Below, one piece after another: positions 20,707-28,505 of a stretch of DNA of 64,000 nt (positions are counted from its first letter, which is position 1; each line of letters opens with the position of its first letter). The notes under the pieces were generated by a model. The model saw only the letters and a list, made by a program, of their open reading frames with translations. It had not been told where the DNA came from and did no database searches. Position numbers and translations under genes: made by a program. The DNA comes from DATBLE01 sp963775695 (lineage in GTDB: Bacteria > Actinomycetota > Thermoleophilia > Gaiellales > Gaiellaceae), in NCBI GenBank assembly GCA_963775695.1, contig CAVZJU010000002.1, forward strand, positions 310,001 through 374,000, written 5' to 3'.

Positions 20707-21177
20707 ATGGCGAAGCCCATTCCGGAGGGGTATCGCACCGTCACGCCGTACCTCGTGTTCGACGACGCGGCTACCGCGATCGAGTTCTACAAGAACGCGT
20801 TCGGCGCGAAGGAGCTCATGCGCATGGAGGCGCCCGGCGGCAAGATCGGGCACGCGGAGATCGAGATCGGCGACTCGATGGTGATGCTCGCCGACTCGTT
20901 CCCGCAATCGACGACGAAGCCGCCGAGTGAACTCGGGGGCACCACCGCAGGCGTCTTCCTCTACGTCGAGGACGTCGACGCCGTCGCGCACCGGGCCGTC
21001 GACGCGGGGGCGACTGTCACGATGGAGGTCGCCGACCAGTTCTGGGGCGATCGGTTCGGCTCGCTCACGGACCCGTTCGGCCACTCATGGTCGATCGCGA
21101 CCCACGTGGAAGACGTCCCGCCCGAGGAGATGGCGGAGCGCGCCAAGGAAGCGATGGCCGCGATGAGCAGCAGCTGA
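20707..21177 (+). CDS. VOC superfamily protein (PhnB/glyoxalase-like)
   Basis: 156 residues. RTVTPYLVFDDAATAIEFYKNAFGAKELMRMEAPGGKIGHAEIEIGDSMVML is the PhnB-type first VOC repeat, and VFLYVEDVDAVAHRAVDAGATV plus LTDPFGHSWSIATHVEDV the second. AAGGGGGG lies 5-12 nt before the ATG. Such proteins are small metal-dependent lyases, isomerases or drug-binding proteins; the metal residues here are incomplete, so the activity is unknown. Two TTCGGAGACGA direct repeats lie in the 115-nt leader (20603-20634). Confidence 0.75.
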   Translation: MAKPIPEGYRTVTPYLVFDDAATAIEFYKNAFGAKELMRMEAPGGKIGHAEIEIGDSMVMLADSFPQSTTKPPSELGGTTAGVFLYVEDVDAVAHRAVDAGATVTMEVADQFWGDRFGSLTDPFGHSWSIATHVEDVPPEEMAERAKEAMAAMSSS

Positions 21178-21195
21178 CGCTGCTCTCCAGGGGAG

Positions 21196-21224
21196 TCGGG
21201 CGGGCCGTGGGCCGGCCCGCCCGA
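21196..21224. terminator. Bidirectional terminator hairpin
   Basis: TCGGGCGGGCC (21196-21206) pairs perfectly with 21214-21224 across a 7-nt loop, between two convergent genes. Confidence 0.7.
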
Positions 21225-21237
21225 GCCTCGCCGGTTG

Positions 21238-21684
21238 CTACCCGGCGACCTTCGCCTGGCCGCGGATCTCGCCGGCTGCGTTCTTCTTCGTGTGGACGTT
21301 GATGTACGCCCGGCCGCCCTCGAGGGCGGAGATCACGGCCTTCGAGATATGGACCTTGCCAGTCTGCCCGTTCCTGCACGGCCCGCAGAGCGGGACGACC
21401 ACGGGGCCGGCGACGCCCGCCTTGCCCATGTGGATGTGGGCGGCGAGAGCGTTGCCGGAGAGGCGCGAGTAGGTCAGCTTCCAGGTCAGCGTGGCGCCGG
21501 TCTTGTTCTCGACGTACTTGGCGCTGAACGCGCCCTTCGCCGACCGTGCGCCCTTCGGCTTCGGCACCTCGGTGTTGTTCTTCAGCGTGGCGCTGACCGT
21601 GTAGGACTCGGCCGCGCCCGCGAAGGCGACCGCGACCAGCGCGACCGCGGTGGCGGCGACAACGAGCAGTACGAGTTTCTTCAC
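21238..21684 (-). CDS. Secreted CHRD-domain protein
   Basis: 148 residues. The first 26 (KKLVLLVVAATAVALVAVAFAGA) are a Sec signal peptide. The rest is one CHRD domain, with LKNNTEVPKPKG near its start, LAAHIHMGKAGVAGPVVVPLC in the middle and AYINVHTKKNAAGEIRGQ at the end. CHRD domains are extracellular beta-sandwiches of unknown function in bacteria. Two Cys (CGPC) may form a disulfide. GTG 21684 follows GGGAGGAG at good spacing; the longer frame upstream is antisense to ssrA. Confidence 0.8.
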   Translation of the reverse strand: MKKLVLLVVAATAVALVAVAFAGAAESYTVSATLKNNTEVPKPKGARSAKGAFSAKYVENKTGATLTWKLTYSRLSGNALAAHIHMGKAGVAGPVVVPLCGPCRNGQTGKVHISKAVISALEGGRAYINVHTKKNAAGEIRGQAKVAG

Positions 21685-21787
21685 GACATCTCCTCCCGTC
21701 TCGGTGGTGCTCCTGGGAGGTGTTCGCACGATCGGGGAGGTCGGATTGATCGAATCGCCGGCGGCTACACTGTGACGGACGACATAC

Positions 21788-22145
21788 GGGGGCGACCAGG
21801 TCTCGACGTGGTCGGTTCTCCGGCTGAGCTGCAGGTCGAGGTCCCCGGTCGGCCTCGTAAAACAACCGGGAACCAACGTAAGTGCGGATAACGAACTCGC
21901 ACTCGCCGCCTAAGTAATTAGGTGACGCGTCGCTCCGGATTCGGCCCGTGGTTCGGGTAGCGGCGTCATAAACGGGCTGGCCCCGAAGGAACGCCGATCG
22001 CCGGAGGGGTGAGACAACAGGATGGCTGGCCCGACGGTAGGTCGCTCACCCACCGGCCGTTCGGGCGAGACCAAATGGTGAGCTACACCTGTAGACGTTC
22101 AGTCCGGTGCGGCTGCGGACGCGGGTTCGATTCCCGCCGCCTCCA
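21788..22145 (+). ncRNA. ssrA: Transfer-messenger RNA
   Basis: The 5' end GGGGGCGACCAGGTCTCGAC and the 3' end GCGGGTTCGATTCCCGCCGCCTCCA are diagnostic; GGGGGCG pairs with CGCCTCC to form the acceptor stem and the T arm is intact. CCA is not encoded. The tag frame starts near 21884 as GCG GAT AAC GAA CTC GCA CTC GCC GCC TAA, giving ADNELALAA, which ends in the proteolysis signal ALAA. Several GC-rich pseudoknot stems follow. 358 nt, normal length. Its last 28 nt are duplicated at 26.9 kb. Confidence 0.95.
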
Positions 22146-22147
22146 CT
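22118..22147 (+). repeat. ssrA 3' end, probable attachment site (left copy)
   Basis: CGCGGGTTCGATTCCC-G-CCGCCTCCACT in ssrA is repeated with one mismatch at 26918-26947. Integrases commonly use tmRNA 3' ends as attB and regenerate the gene, leaving direct repeats at the two edges of the element. Confidence 0.6.
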
Positions 22148-22179
22148 CCTCGGTTTCGAGGTACCTGAGGGTTCATCGC

Positions 22180-22207
22180 CAAGCGTCGTCAGATCAGACG
22201 ACGCTTG
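22180..22207 (+). terminator. Terminator-like hairpin after ssrA
   Basis: CAAGCGTCGTC (22180-22190) pairs perfectly with GACGACGCTTG (22197-22207) across AGATCA, 35 nt after the tmRNA. Confidence 0.7.
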
Positions 22208-22369
22208 TGCGTTCCTCCGCTCCACCGGCCGCCGGCGGGCGCACGCTGCGCGTGAGCCCGCGCGGCCCCCCGGACCGGCCGGCGCATCAGTCCATGCCCT
22301 CGGTTGCCCCATCGACCACGCCCATGACCCATGCTCGGTCCTCGGGTCGAAACCACCTGCCTGTGACTG

Positions 22370-22614
22370 CGGTGTGTCCGGCTCGACGACCGCGAGCCCG
22401 CTCGCGCCGAGCAGCACGCAGATGTTCGCGGTGCGCCCCCAGTGCGACCAGCTGCCGGCGGCGGCCTCGGCTGGGACGGACCGCGTCTTCTGCCAGCCCT
22501 TCTTACGAGGCTCCTTGCCGTTTAGGTCGAGTAGCACCCAGCCGGGCCCGGCCAGGGCGCGAGCCGCGGCGCGAACGCCGCAGCCCGCTCCTCGGGATCA
22601 ATCGTCCCACTCAC
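22370..22614 (-). pseudogene. Primase-polymerase (Prim-Pol) N-terminal fragment
   Basis: The minus strand reads VSGTIDPEERAAAFA, then after one missing base AARALAGPGWVLLDLNGKEPRKKGWQKTRS and HWGRTANICVLLGASGLAVVEPDTP, the N-terminal signature of bifunctional DNA primase/polymerases of phages and plasmids (PF09250-like). The match stops near 22370 and the catalytic remainder is absent. It lies 230 nt from ssrA, consistent with a decayed integrative element. Start GTG 22614. The rest of 22146-22677 contains nothing else I recognise. Confidence 0.55.
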
Positions 22615-22677
22615 CCTAGAACGGGATGTCGTGGTCGGCGATCACCCTGCGCCTCCCGCCTTGGTTTACTTCGCATC

Positions 22678-23604
22678 GTGAGCAGACCGACGGTCACGCT
22701 CAGCGGCGATCGCCCCCAGAAGGAAGAGCGTCGCGCCGCCGCAGAGCAGTCCATCGACGCGCGCAGCAGGTACGTTGCCGCGCGCCGCGGGCTGGCCATC
22801 GAGCGGGACGCACGCCGCTACGAGCTCGCAGCGACGGTCGAGCCGGCGATCGAGATCACCCACGAGCGCGGCTTCGCTCGCGTTGAGGCAGGTCAACTGA
22901 CGCTTGCGGACGAGGTCGCACGGGAGGCGAACTCGACCATCGACTCGATCGGCCACGAGAAGTTGCTCGGGAAGGGGGGGCGGAAGTCGAAGCCCTACCT
23001 GGTCAGCCACTTGGTCGACCGCACTGACATCGGCCTCGACTCACCGTACCTTCGCTTCGCGCTCAGCGACGAGGTGCTCGACGCGGTCACCGCATACCTT
23101 GGATTGGTGCCCGTGCTCTACGACTTCGACGTCTGGTACACGCTGCCGTGGGACGCCCCGCCGAAGGCCTCGCAGGAGTGGCACCTCGACCACGACGACG
23201 TGACGCAGGTGAAGGTGTGGGTGTATTGCGGCGACATCGGACAGGAGACGGGGCCGATGACCGTACTGGACGCCCAGCGGTCGGCCGAGCTCGCTGAGAA
23301 GATCGGCTACGACATGGGTGAGGCGTACCGGATCCCGGACAAGGACCTCGCAGCGTACGAGGCCTCGGGCGAGATCGAGCAGCTGAACGGCGTCGAGGGG
23401 ACCGTCTACTTCGTCGACACGAGCCGGTGTTTCCACATGGGGGGGCGGCTCGACCCGGGCGCGAGGCCGCGTCGGACGTGCTACTTCCAATTCGTGACGC
23501 CGTATAGCTTCAACTTCAGCGACCACCGCAACGATGCGCAGTTCCGTGACCTTGCCGGCGGGACGGACAGCGAGCGCGTCCGGCTCGTTCTCGGCGCGCA
23601 GTAG
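22678..23604 (+). CDS. PhyH-like Fe(II)/2-oxoglutarate dioxygenase
   Basis: 308 residues. The double-stranded beta helix carries QEWHLDHDDVTQVKVWVY, the HxD half of the 2-His-1-carboxylate iron site (~residue 177), and SRCFHMGGRLDPGARPRRTCYFQFVTP, with the distal His and the 2-oxoglutarate-binding Arg. Phytanoyl-CoA dioxygenase relatives hydroxylate lipids, natural products or small acids; the substrate is unknown. GTG 22678 is the first plausible start. It lies inside the ssrA-flanked segment. Confidence 0.75.
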   Translation: MSRPTVTLSGDRPQKEERRAAAEQSIDARSRYVAARRGLAIERDARRYELAATVEPAIEITHERGFARVEAGQLTLADEVAREANSTIDSIGHEKLLGKGGRKSKPYLVSHLVDRTDIGLDSPYLRFALSDEVLDAVTAYLGLVPVLYDFDVWYTLPWDAPPKASQEWHLDHDDVTQVKVWVYCGDIGQETGPMTVLDAQRSAELAEKIGYDMGEAYRIPDKDLAAYEASGEIEQLNGVEGTVYFVDTSRCFHMGGRLDPGARPRRTCYFQFVTPYSFNFSDHRNDAQFRDLAGGTDSERVRLVLGAQ

Positions 23605-23925
23605 CAGGACAACTTCTGCGTGGTCGCCTCGAGGAGCACGCTCGAACCAGACCGGTGTCCACGATCCGTTGCTCGTCCCGGCCGGCGTCATCTCCAGGCG
23701 GAGCGGGATCGAGACCTCGTCTCCGAAGACTTGATTGGCGCAGTTGAAGCCGACACATGAACTCGCTTCTACCGTGGAAGACGTAGTCAGCCTCGCCGGC
23801 ACGCCCGAGCGCCACGGTCATCCTGCGTTGATCCGAGCTGGAGCCCGCATTGACGTACTGGACGACCAGCCGTTTGCCTGCTGGCACGGTGTAGGTCTCG
23901 TGGCCATCGGGGACTTTCTGTGATG
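23605..23925 (-). pseudogene. Unidentified gene fragment
   Basis: The minus strand shows protein-like sequence VPDGHETYTVPAGKRLVVQYVNAGSSSDQRRMTVALGRAGEADYVFHG, then in another frame CVGFNCANQVFGDEVSIPLRLEMTPAGTSNGSWTPVWFERA. It resembles a beta-sandwich domain of an exported protein, with a frame change near 23757. There is no own stop: the frame runs into the antisense of the dioxygenase. No start is clear. Family unknown; it may be debris of a larger gene. Confidence 0.35.
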
Positions 23926-25368
23926 GCGGGACAGAACGGGCAGCGGCGGATTGCGCTTGCCGTTGTCCTCGTGGTTGTTGTCGTTGCGGCCGTGGCGGCA
24001 ACACGAGTGGGCCACGCCGCGGCCCGGGCCGGGGCTTCTGCCAACCCGGTTCAGGTCGAGAACGCAAGAGCCGGCACGAAGCAGTGGCGGATCCGGCTCG
24101 TCCCGCAGCATGCGCTCGAGGGGTATGCGTCGGAGGCCAGCGTCGCGCCGGGCCAGTCTCTGCATCTGCACGTCTCGTCTGCGTCGCGCCTGCGCTACCG
24201 CGTCCTTGTCTTCCGGGTCGGCTGGTACGACGGGAGCGGGGGGCGTCTGATGCGTTGTACGACCTGCCGTGTCCACCGGGCAAGCTCCGAACGGGTTCCG
24301 CAACCCGACCAGAGGACGGGCTTGCTCCGCCTCGCCTGGCCGGTCACCGACGTCGTCCGCGTCGGCAAGAACTGGGTCAGCGGCTACTACCTCGCGGAGC
24401 TCGTTCTAGGCTCGGGTCCGCTGGCGGGGCGCGGCTCCTGGGTCCCGTTCGTCGTGCGGGAGCTGCGGTCGCGCAGGTCGGCCATCCTCGTCCAGGCGGC
24501 CGTGAACACATGGCAGGCATACAACGCCTGGGGCGGCCGCAGCCTCTACTGGAACCACACCGGCATCGGCGACGACCACGTCTCGTTCGGCCGGCCCTAC
24601 CAGATGAGCGGCGCGCCAGCTGAAGGCGGCCGCGGGGCGAACCTGCCGTCCGCATGGGAGTTCCCGTTGGCGCGCTTCCTGGAGCGCTACGGCTACGACG
24701 TCTCCTACACGACCGACGTCGACACCGACCGCCACCCCGCCGAGCTCCTCCGGCACCGGCTCGTGATGACCGCGGGCCACGACGAGTACTGGACGAAGAC
24801 GATGCGCGACGCGTTCGAATCTGCGCGGGCCGGCGGCGTCAATCTTGCTTTCATGGGCGCGAACACCGGCTACTGGCAGATGCGCTACGAGAACGGCCGA
24901 CGCACGATCGTCGAATACCGCACCGCCGATCGCGATCCCGAGACCAACCCGGCGTTGAAAACCATCAGCTTCCGGGAGCTCGGCCGTCCCGAGTGCAAGC
25001 TGCTCGGCGTGCAGTGGGGCGAGATCGGCAATGCCGACTACACCGCGGTAGGCGCAGGCATCACCCCCAAGGACCCTTGGTTCGTCGGAACCGGCTTCAC
25101 GCGAAACGACCTGCTGCCCGACCTCGTCGGCTACGAGTACGACACGCTCTTCACGAACTGCGAGCAGCCCGGGACGACGATCCTCTTCGAAGCGAGGCCA
25201 CCGAACCACCTGGACGCGGACGCCGTGCGGTACACCGCGCCGTCGGGGTCGGTCGTGTTCAGCTCGGGCTCGATACGCTTCGCCACCAGGCTCGACGAGA
25301 TCACCGGTCGCAGCGACCCACGCCTGCAGCGATTCCTGCGCAACGCACTCATCAGCCTGCTCCGCTGA
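23923..25368 (+). CDS. Exported N,N-dimethylformamidase large-subunit-like protein
   Basis: 481 residues. A membrane anchor or signal (RIALAVVLVVVVVAAVAATRVG) is followed by an Ig-like domain (SLHLHVSSASRLRYRVLVFRVGWYDGSGGRL) and a catalytic-type domain with NTWQAYNAWGGRSLY, VMTAGHDEYWTKTMRD and NLAFMGANTGYWQMRYE, all features of the DMF amidase beta-subunit family. The HDEYW motif is strongly conserved. Most actinobacterial members are of unknown function; amide hydrolysis is only inferred. ATG 23923 is preferred to the adjacent GTG. Confidence 0.7.
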   Translation: MAGQNGQRRIALAVVLVVVVVAAVAATRVGHAAARAGASANPVQVENARAGTKQWRIRLVPQHALEGYASEASVAPGQSLHLHVSSASRLRYRVLVFRVGWYDGSGGRLMRCTTCRVHRASSERVPQPDQRTGLLRLAWPVTDVVRVGKNWVSGYYLAELVLGSGPLAGRGSWVPFVVRELRSRRSAILVQAAVNTWQAYNAWGGRSLYWNHTGIGDDHVSFGRPYQMSGAPAEGGRGANLPSAWEFPLARFLERYGYDVSYTTDVDTDRHPAELLRHRLVMTAGHDEYWTKTMRDAFESARAGGVNLAFMGANTGYWQMRYENGRRTIVEYRTADRDPETNPALKTISFRELGRPECKLLGVQWGEIGNADYTAVGAGITPKDPWFVGTGFTRNDLLPDLVGYEYDTLFTNCEQPGTTILFEARPPNHLDADAVRYTAPSGSVVFSSGSIRFATRLDEITGRSDPRLQRFLRNALISLLR

Positions 25369-25879
25369 CGCGGCCAGCGGACCGAGCAGCCGCCGACGGC
25401 GCGCCTGATGCGCCGCCCCATAGCCGCGCCGGGCTCGTTGACGGACGAACGCCCGACCTAACCCCGGATCCCGCTCCAATCCGCACCACCAGCCCCGTTC
25501 GCGCCATCGGGGGGAGAAAAGGGACTGCGCGGCACCGAATGCCGTGCGGACCTAGAAAGACGGCGTTTGGCGAAGGAACGTCGGCGGTGGTGAGCTCGCG
25601 GGTGGTGCGCACGGCTCCGGCCCGGTCGTGCCCCACTCATGCCCCAAACGTCCGGAAACGGGGAACGTAGACAAGCCGAAGCATCGGCCCCAGGTGGCCG
25701 CAAACCCGCATGGTTGCAAGCCAAAGTCGGCATCCCGGGCACTGGCAAAAAAGGGCGGGCACAATACGCGGGTTCGATGCTCGTCGCGCCTCCGTGGGTC
25801 TTTGACGTTCGGGGTCACCGTCGACCTATTGCGGCCGCCCATGCCGGGTGAGACCGCCGCAGGTCGCCGGGGCGCGGTG
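25369..25879. other. Gene-free stretch with possible third tmRNA-end copy
   Basis: No convincing gene. At 25767-25796, CGCGGGTTCGAT then a divergent six bases then CGCGCCTCCGTG resembles the ssrA 3' end, possibly a degraded attachment site. No integrase coding sequence is recognisable on either strand. Confidence 0.3.
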
Positions 25880-26797
25880 TTACTTCACGAGGTCCGCGTA
25901 GAGCTTTATGCGGCTGATGTAGTCGTCGAGCGAGCGGACAGTAGGATCGAACGACGGGTCGAAGAAAAGCTGCGTCGCCCCGATCTCCTTCGTCTCGGCG
26001 ATATCGGCCGCGATCTGATCGGTAGTGCCGCAGAAGGGGCCGCGATCGTCGCCGAGCGACGTTTCGGTCAGCTCCACGTTGGCACGCATGACGAGCTCAA
26101 GCTCGGAGGGATCCCTGCCCGCCTGCCGAGCCGTCTCCTTGATCCCCTCGAACATCTGGGCCACGCCTGCGGGCGGAATCCCGACCGGGTTCCAGCCGTT
26201 CGAGTCGCGCGCGACGCGCTCGAGCGCCGGAGGCGTGTACGCGGCCATGTAGATCGGCGGGTGGGGCTTCTGCACCGGCTTTGGGCCGATCACGGAGCGG
26301 GGAATGTCGAAGAACTCGCCGTGGAACTCGACCGGGTCGGTCGTCCAGATCGTCTTCAGCGCTCGGAGTGCTTCCGCGAAGCGCTTGCCGCGGACGTTCC
26401 AGTCGCTGCCGACCGCCTTGTACTCCTCGGGCGACCAGCCGATCCCGAAACCCACGTTCAGCCGCCCCTCTGAAAGCACGTCGATGGTCGTGAGGCGTCG
26501 CGCGAGCAGCGGTGGGTTGTACCAAGGGAGATTCAGCACGCTCACGCCCAGGCGGATCCGGCTCGTCTGCCCGGCGACGAACGCCAGCGAGTCGAGCGCA
26601 TCCAAGGTCGTCTTGTAGACCTCGGGAATCCGACCGTCGCCGACCGGATAGGGGGCGCTGGGCTCGAGAGGGACGAGCAGTCGTTCGGTCGTCCATACAC
26701 TGTCAAAGTCGAGCTCCTCAGCCCGAGAGGCCACCTGGGCGAGCGCGTCGGGGCCGGCCCAGGGCCCGATGTGAGGTAGGACGAAACCAAGGCGCAT
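25880..26797 (-). CDS. LLM-class F420-dependent oxidoreductase
   Basis: 305 residues of the luciferase-like TIM barrel. MRLGFVLPHIGPWAG, the ELDFDSVWTTERLL strand, RIRLGVSVLNLPWYNPPLLARRLTTIDVLSEGRLNVGFGIGWSPEEY (flavin-site core) and C-terminal GATQLFFDPSF are all family features. Members use F420 or FMN to reduce or oxygenate small molecules. The start at 26797 has GGGAGG 7 nt upstream; the frame's earlier ATG lacks one. The substrate is unknown. Confidence 0.85.
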   Translation of the reverse strand: MRLGFVLPHIGPWAGPDALAQVASRAEELDFDSVWTTERLLVPLEPSAPYPVGDGRIPEVYKTTLDALDSLAFVAGQTSRIRLGVSVLNLPWYNPPLLARRLTTIDVLSEGRLNVGFGIGWSPEEYKAVGSDWNVRGKRFAEALRALKTIWTTDPVEFHGEFFDIPRSVIGPKPVQKPHPPIYMAAYTPPALERVARDSNGWNPVGIPPAGVAQMFEGIKETARQAGRDPSELELVMRANVELTETSLGDDRGPFCGTTDQIAADIAETKEIGATQLFFDPSFDPTVRSLDDYISRIKLYADLVK

Positions 26798-26917
26798 CGC
26801 GAACCTCCCAAGAAGCGTCGGGTTGGCGGGAGCGCTCATCCTCTCAGACGTGAGCGCGGTAGGAGGTGATCAGCGACACGCGAGGACCGCAAGCCCGCGC
26901 GCATTCCGAGGGAACGT

Positions 26918-26947
26918 TTCGCGGGTTCGATTCCCACCGCCTCCACT
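26918..26947 (+). repeat. Duplicated ssrA 3' end (right copy)
   Basis: CGCGGGTTCGATTCCC-A-CCGCCTCCACT matches the tmRNA end with one difference in the T stem. Upstream sequence does not form a tmRNA or tRNA, so this is a repeat rather than an RNA gene. Confidence 0.65.
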
Positions 26948-27021
26948 ACCGAACGAAGTCCGGCTCCCGCTTCGCGGGAGCCATGACGACTTCGTTCGGG
27001 ACGGTGTGGCCAGGAGCGCAG

Positions 27022-27055
27022 TGTGCCGCGCCCGTCATGCCGGTCGCGGCGGCGG
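27022..27055 (+). repeat. Dispersed repeat, copy C (partial)
   Basis: A 34-bp block beginning TGTGCCGCGCCCG and ending CGGTCGCGGCGGCGG, matching copy A (723-756) with four differences and copy B inverted (59173-59206). Confidence 0.6.
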
Positions 27056-27123
27056 ATGTGGCATCGAGTAACCATTCGTCCGTCACGTACGAACGTCATC
27101 GGTGGACGTGTAGCGTCTGCGGC

Positions 27124-27525
27124 ATGACCCGGTTCGTCGTCGACTGCGAGACGCTGCTTCGCATTGCGACCGGCGAGGTCGAGGTCGCCGCCGAGCACAA
27201 GCTGGTCGCGCCGACACTCGTCCGGTCGCAGGCGCTGTCGGCGCTGTACGAGGCGGCCCGCCGGGGTGAGATCTCGGCCGTCGAGGGCATCGAGCGCGTG
27301 ACGCGGATCAACTCGCTGAAGGTTCGTTTCCTCGGTGACAAGGTGCTCCAGCGGCAGGCGTGGAAGGTCGCAGAGCAGCTGGGGTGGGAGACAACGTACG
27401 ACGCCGAGTACGTGGCTCTGACGAAGCTCCAGGCAGATGTCTTTGTCACATCCGACGCAGATCTGGCACGGGCGGTATCCGGCCTCGTCGAGACGGCGAC
27501 GGTCGACGCGCTCCGCACAACCTGA
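27124..27525 (+). CDS. PIN-like domain protein (VapC-type)
   Basis: 133 residues. FVVDCETLLRIA places the first acidic residue, SQALSALYEAARRGE the second region, and YDAEYVALTKLQADVFVTSDADLARAV the last acidic pair, the order of a PIN nuclease fold. VapC toxins cut RNA and need an antitoxin; no antitoxin gene is adjacent, so it may be a solitary or domesticated protein. ATG 27124. It lies just right of the ssrA-end repeat. Confidence 0.65.
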   Translation: MTRFVVDCETLLRIATGEVEVAAEHKLVAPTLVRSQALSALYEAARRGEISAVEGIERVTRINSLKVRFLGDKVLQRQAWKVAEQLGWETTYDAEYVALTKLQADVFVTSDADLARAVSGLVETATVDALRTT

Positions 27526-27577
27526 GCAGGCGGTCAGCCGGCCGCTGGCGGGCCGGCGACGGGCCCCGCATGTGCAA

Positions 27578-27640
27578 GTGAGCGGTTGGGTCTAGTCTCA
27601 TCCGGTGGTTTCTCCGGCGGATCACCGACGCGAAATCTTG
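27578..27640 (+). pseudogene. Truncated copy of a GNAT gene's promoter and start
   Basis: TGAGCGGTTGGGTCTAGTCT and GATCACCGACGCGAA match the leader and first codons of the intact GNAT gene at 43489-43546, with small indels that break the frame after VVS. It marks the left edge of the accessory island. From here to 27881 there is only C-rich sequence with no gene. Confidence 0.6.
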
Positions 27641-27881
27641 CGCGGGTTCCGCCCCGCGGCCGCGAGTTTCGTTGGTACTACAAGTGAAGAAAGACCAGCG
27701 CGGCGCGGCCGCGCGCGCCGCCCCTCCCGGGGCTGGCACCCGCGCCAGCCGCCGCCGCGCCCAAGCCTCGCCAGCCAGGGACCAGCACGCACACTCGCCC
27801 AGCCCGACGCCCTTTCACCCGGCCCCACCGCCGACCGCCTGCTGCAGGGCAGAATGGTCCAGCCATCGACGAAGGAGGCTG

Positions 27882-28322
27882 GTGGAGGCTCGGATCGACG
27901 TGATCACTTTGGCCGTCGGCGACCTGGACCGGGCCCTTCGGTTCTACCGCGAGGGTCTCGGGCTTGCTACGTCTGGCGTCACCGGCACCGATTACAAAGG
28001 CGACGAGGTAATGCCCGCCGGCGACGTTGTGATGTTCCACATGGCTGGTGGTTTGATGCTTGCCCTCTACCCTCGGTCGGAGTTGGCGAAGGACGCGAAC
28101 ATTCCGTTCGGACCGCCGAAGCCAGGGGAGTTCAGCATCGGTCACATCGTTCCTCGGAGAGCTGATGTGGACGCGTTGCTCGAGCAGGCCATCGCAGCTG
28201 GCGCAACGCTGACCGAGGAGCCTCACGACCGGGCTTGGAAGATCTACTCAGGCTACTTCCGCGACCCGGATGGCCACCTGTGGGAGATCATCTGGAACGC
28301 CCGGAGCGGCAGCGACAACTAG
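27882..28322 (+). CDS. VOC superfamily protein (glyoxalase-like)
   Basis: 146 residues. IDVITLAVGDLDRALRFYREGLGL is the first VOC strand-helix unit, FSIGHIVPRRADVDALLEQAIAAGATLTEEP the second, ending IYSGYFRDPDGHLWEIIWN with the usual C-terminal Glu metal ligand. GAAGGAGG is 3 nt before GTG 27882, a strong site. Probably a dioxygenase, lyase or resistance-type binding protein; not assignable further. First gene of the island. Confidence 0.75.
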   Translation: MEARIDVITLAVGDLDRALRFYREGLGLATSGVTGTDYKGDEVMPAGDVVMFHMAGGLMLALYPRSELAKDANIPFGPPKPGEFSIGHIVPRRADVDALLEQAIAAGATLTEEPHDRAWKIYSGYFRDPDGHLWEIIWNARSGSDN

Positions 28323-28404
28323 CTTCCGCTTCACCGGCTCAGGCGTGATTTCGCAACGCTGGCGCACGGCACAGTCCTGTCGCCCGCTCCAGCGAGAGGA
28401 CGCT

Positions 28405-28436
28405 GATGTGCGCCAGTTCGGGAATGTCACATGAGG
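28405..28436 (+). repeat. Island repeat S1
   Basis: Core CAGTTCGGGAATGTCAC; lies 80 nt after the VOC gene and 70 nt before the IS5-type element. It is the most degenerate copy on its left arm. Confidence 0.55.
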
Positions 28437-28505
28437 AGACCGGCAGACCTGAACCGCTGAACGAGCCGTCCCGCTCTGCCACCGCATCGTCGCACGATGC
28501 GCTAA

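Larger units (their letters stand above)
26798..27123. other. Gap holding the right tmRNA-end repeat and a dispersed-repeat block
   Basis: Contains the ssrA 3'-end copy (26918-26947), a hairpin at 26961-26983 (GGCTCCCGC/GCGGGAGCC), and copy C of the dispersed repeat. No gene is seen before the PIN protein. Confidence 0.5.

Noticed and set aside
25552..25842. Possible integrase C-terminus (GHEWGTTGP-like text on the minus strand)
   Set aside because: Too short, no catalytic R-H-R-Y residues, and the composition matches non-coding DNA.
26860..26947. tRNA gene ending at 26.95 kb
   Set aside because: Only the T arm and acceptor 3' strand match; no anticodon arm or matching 5' acceptor strand upstream. 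It is a copy of the tmRNA end.
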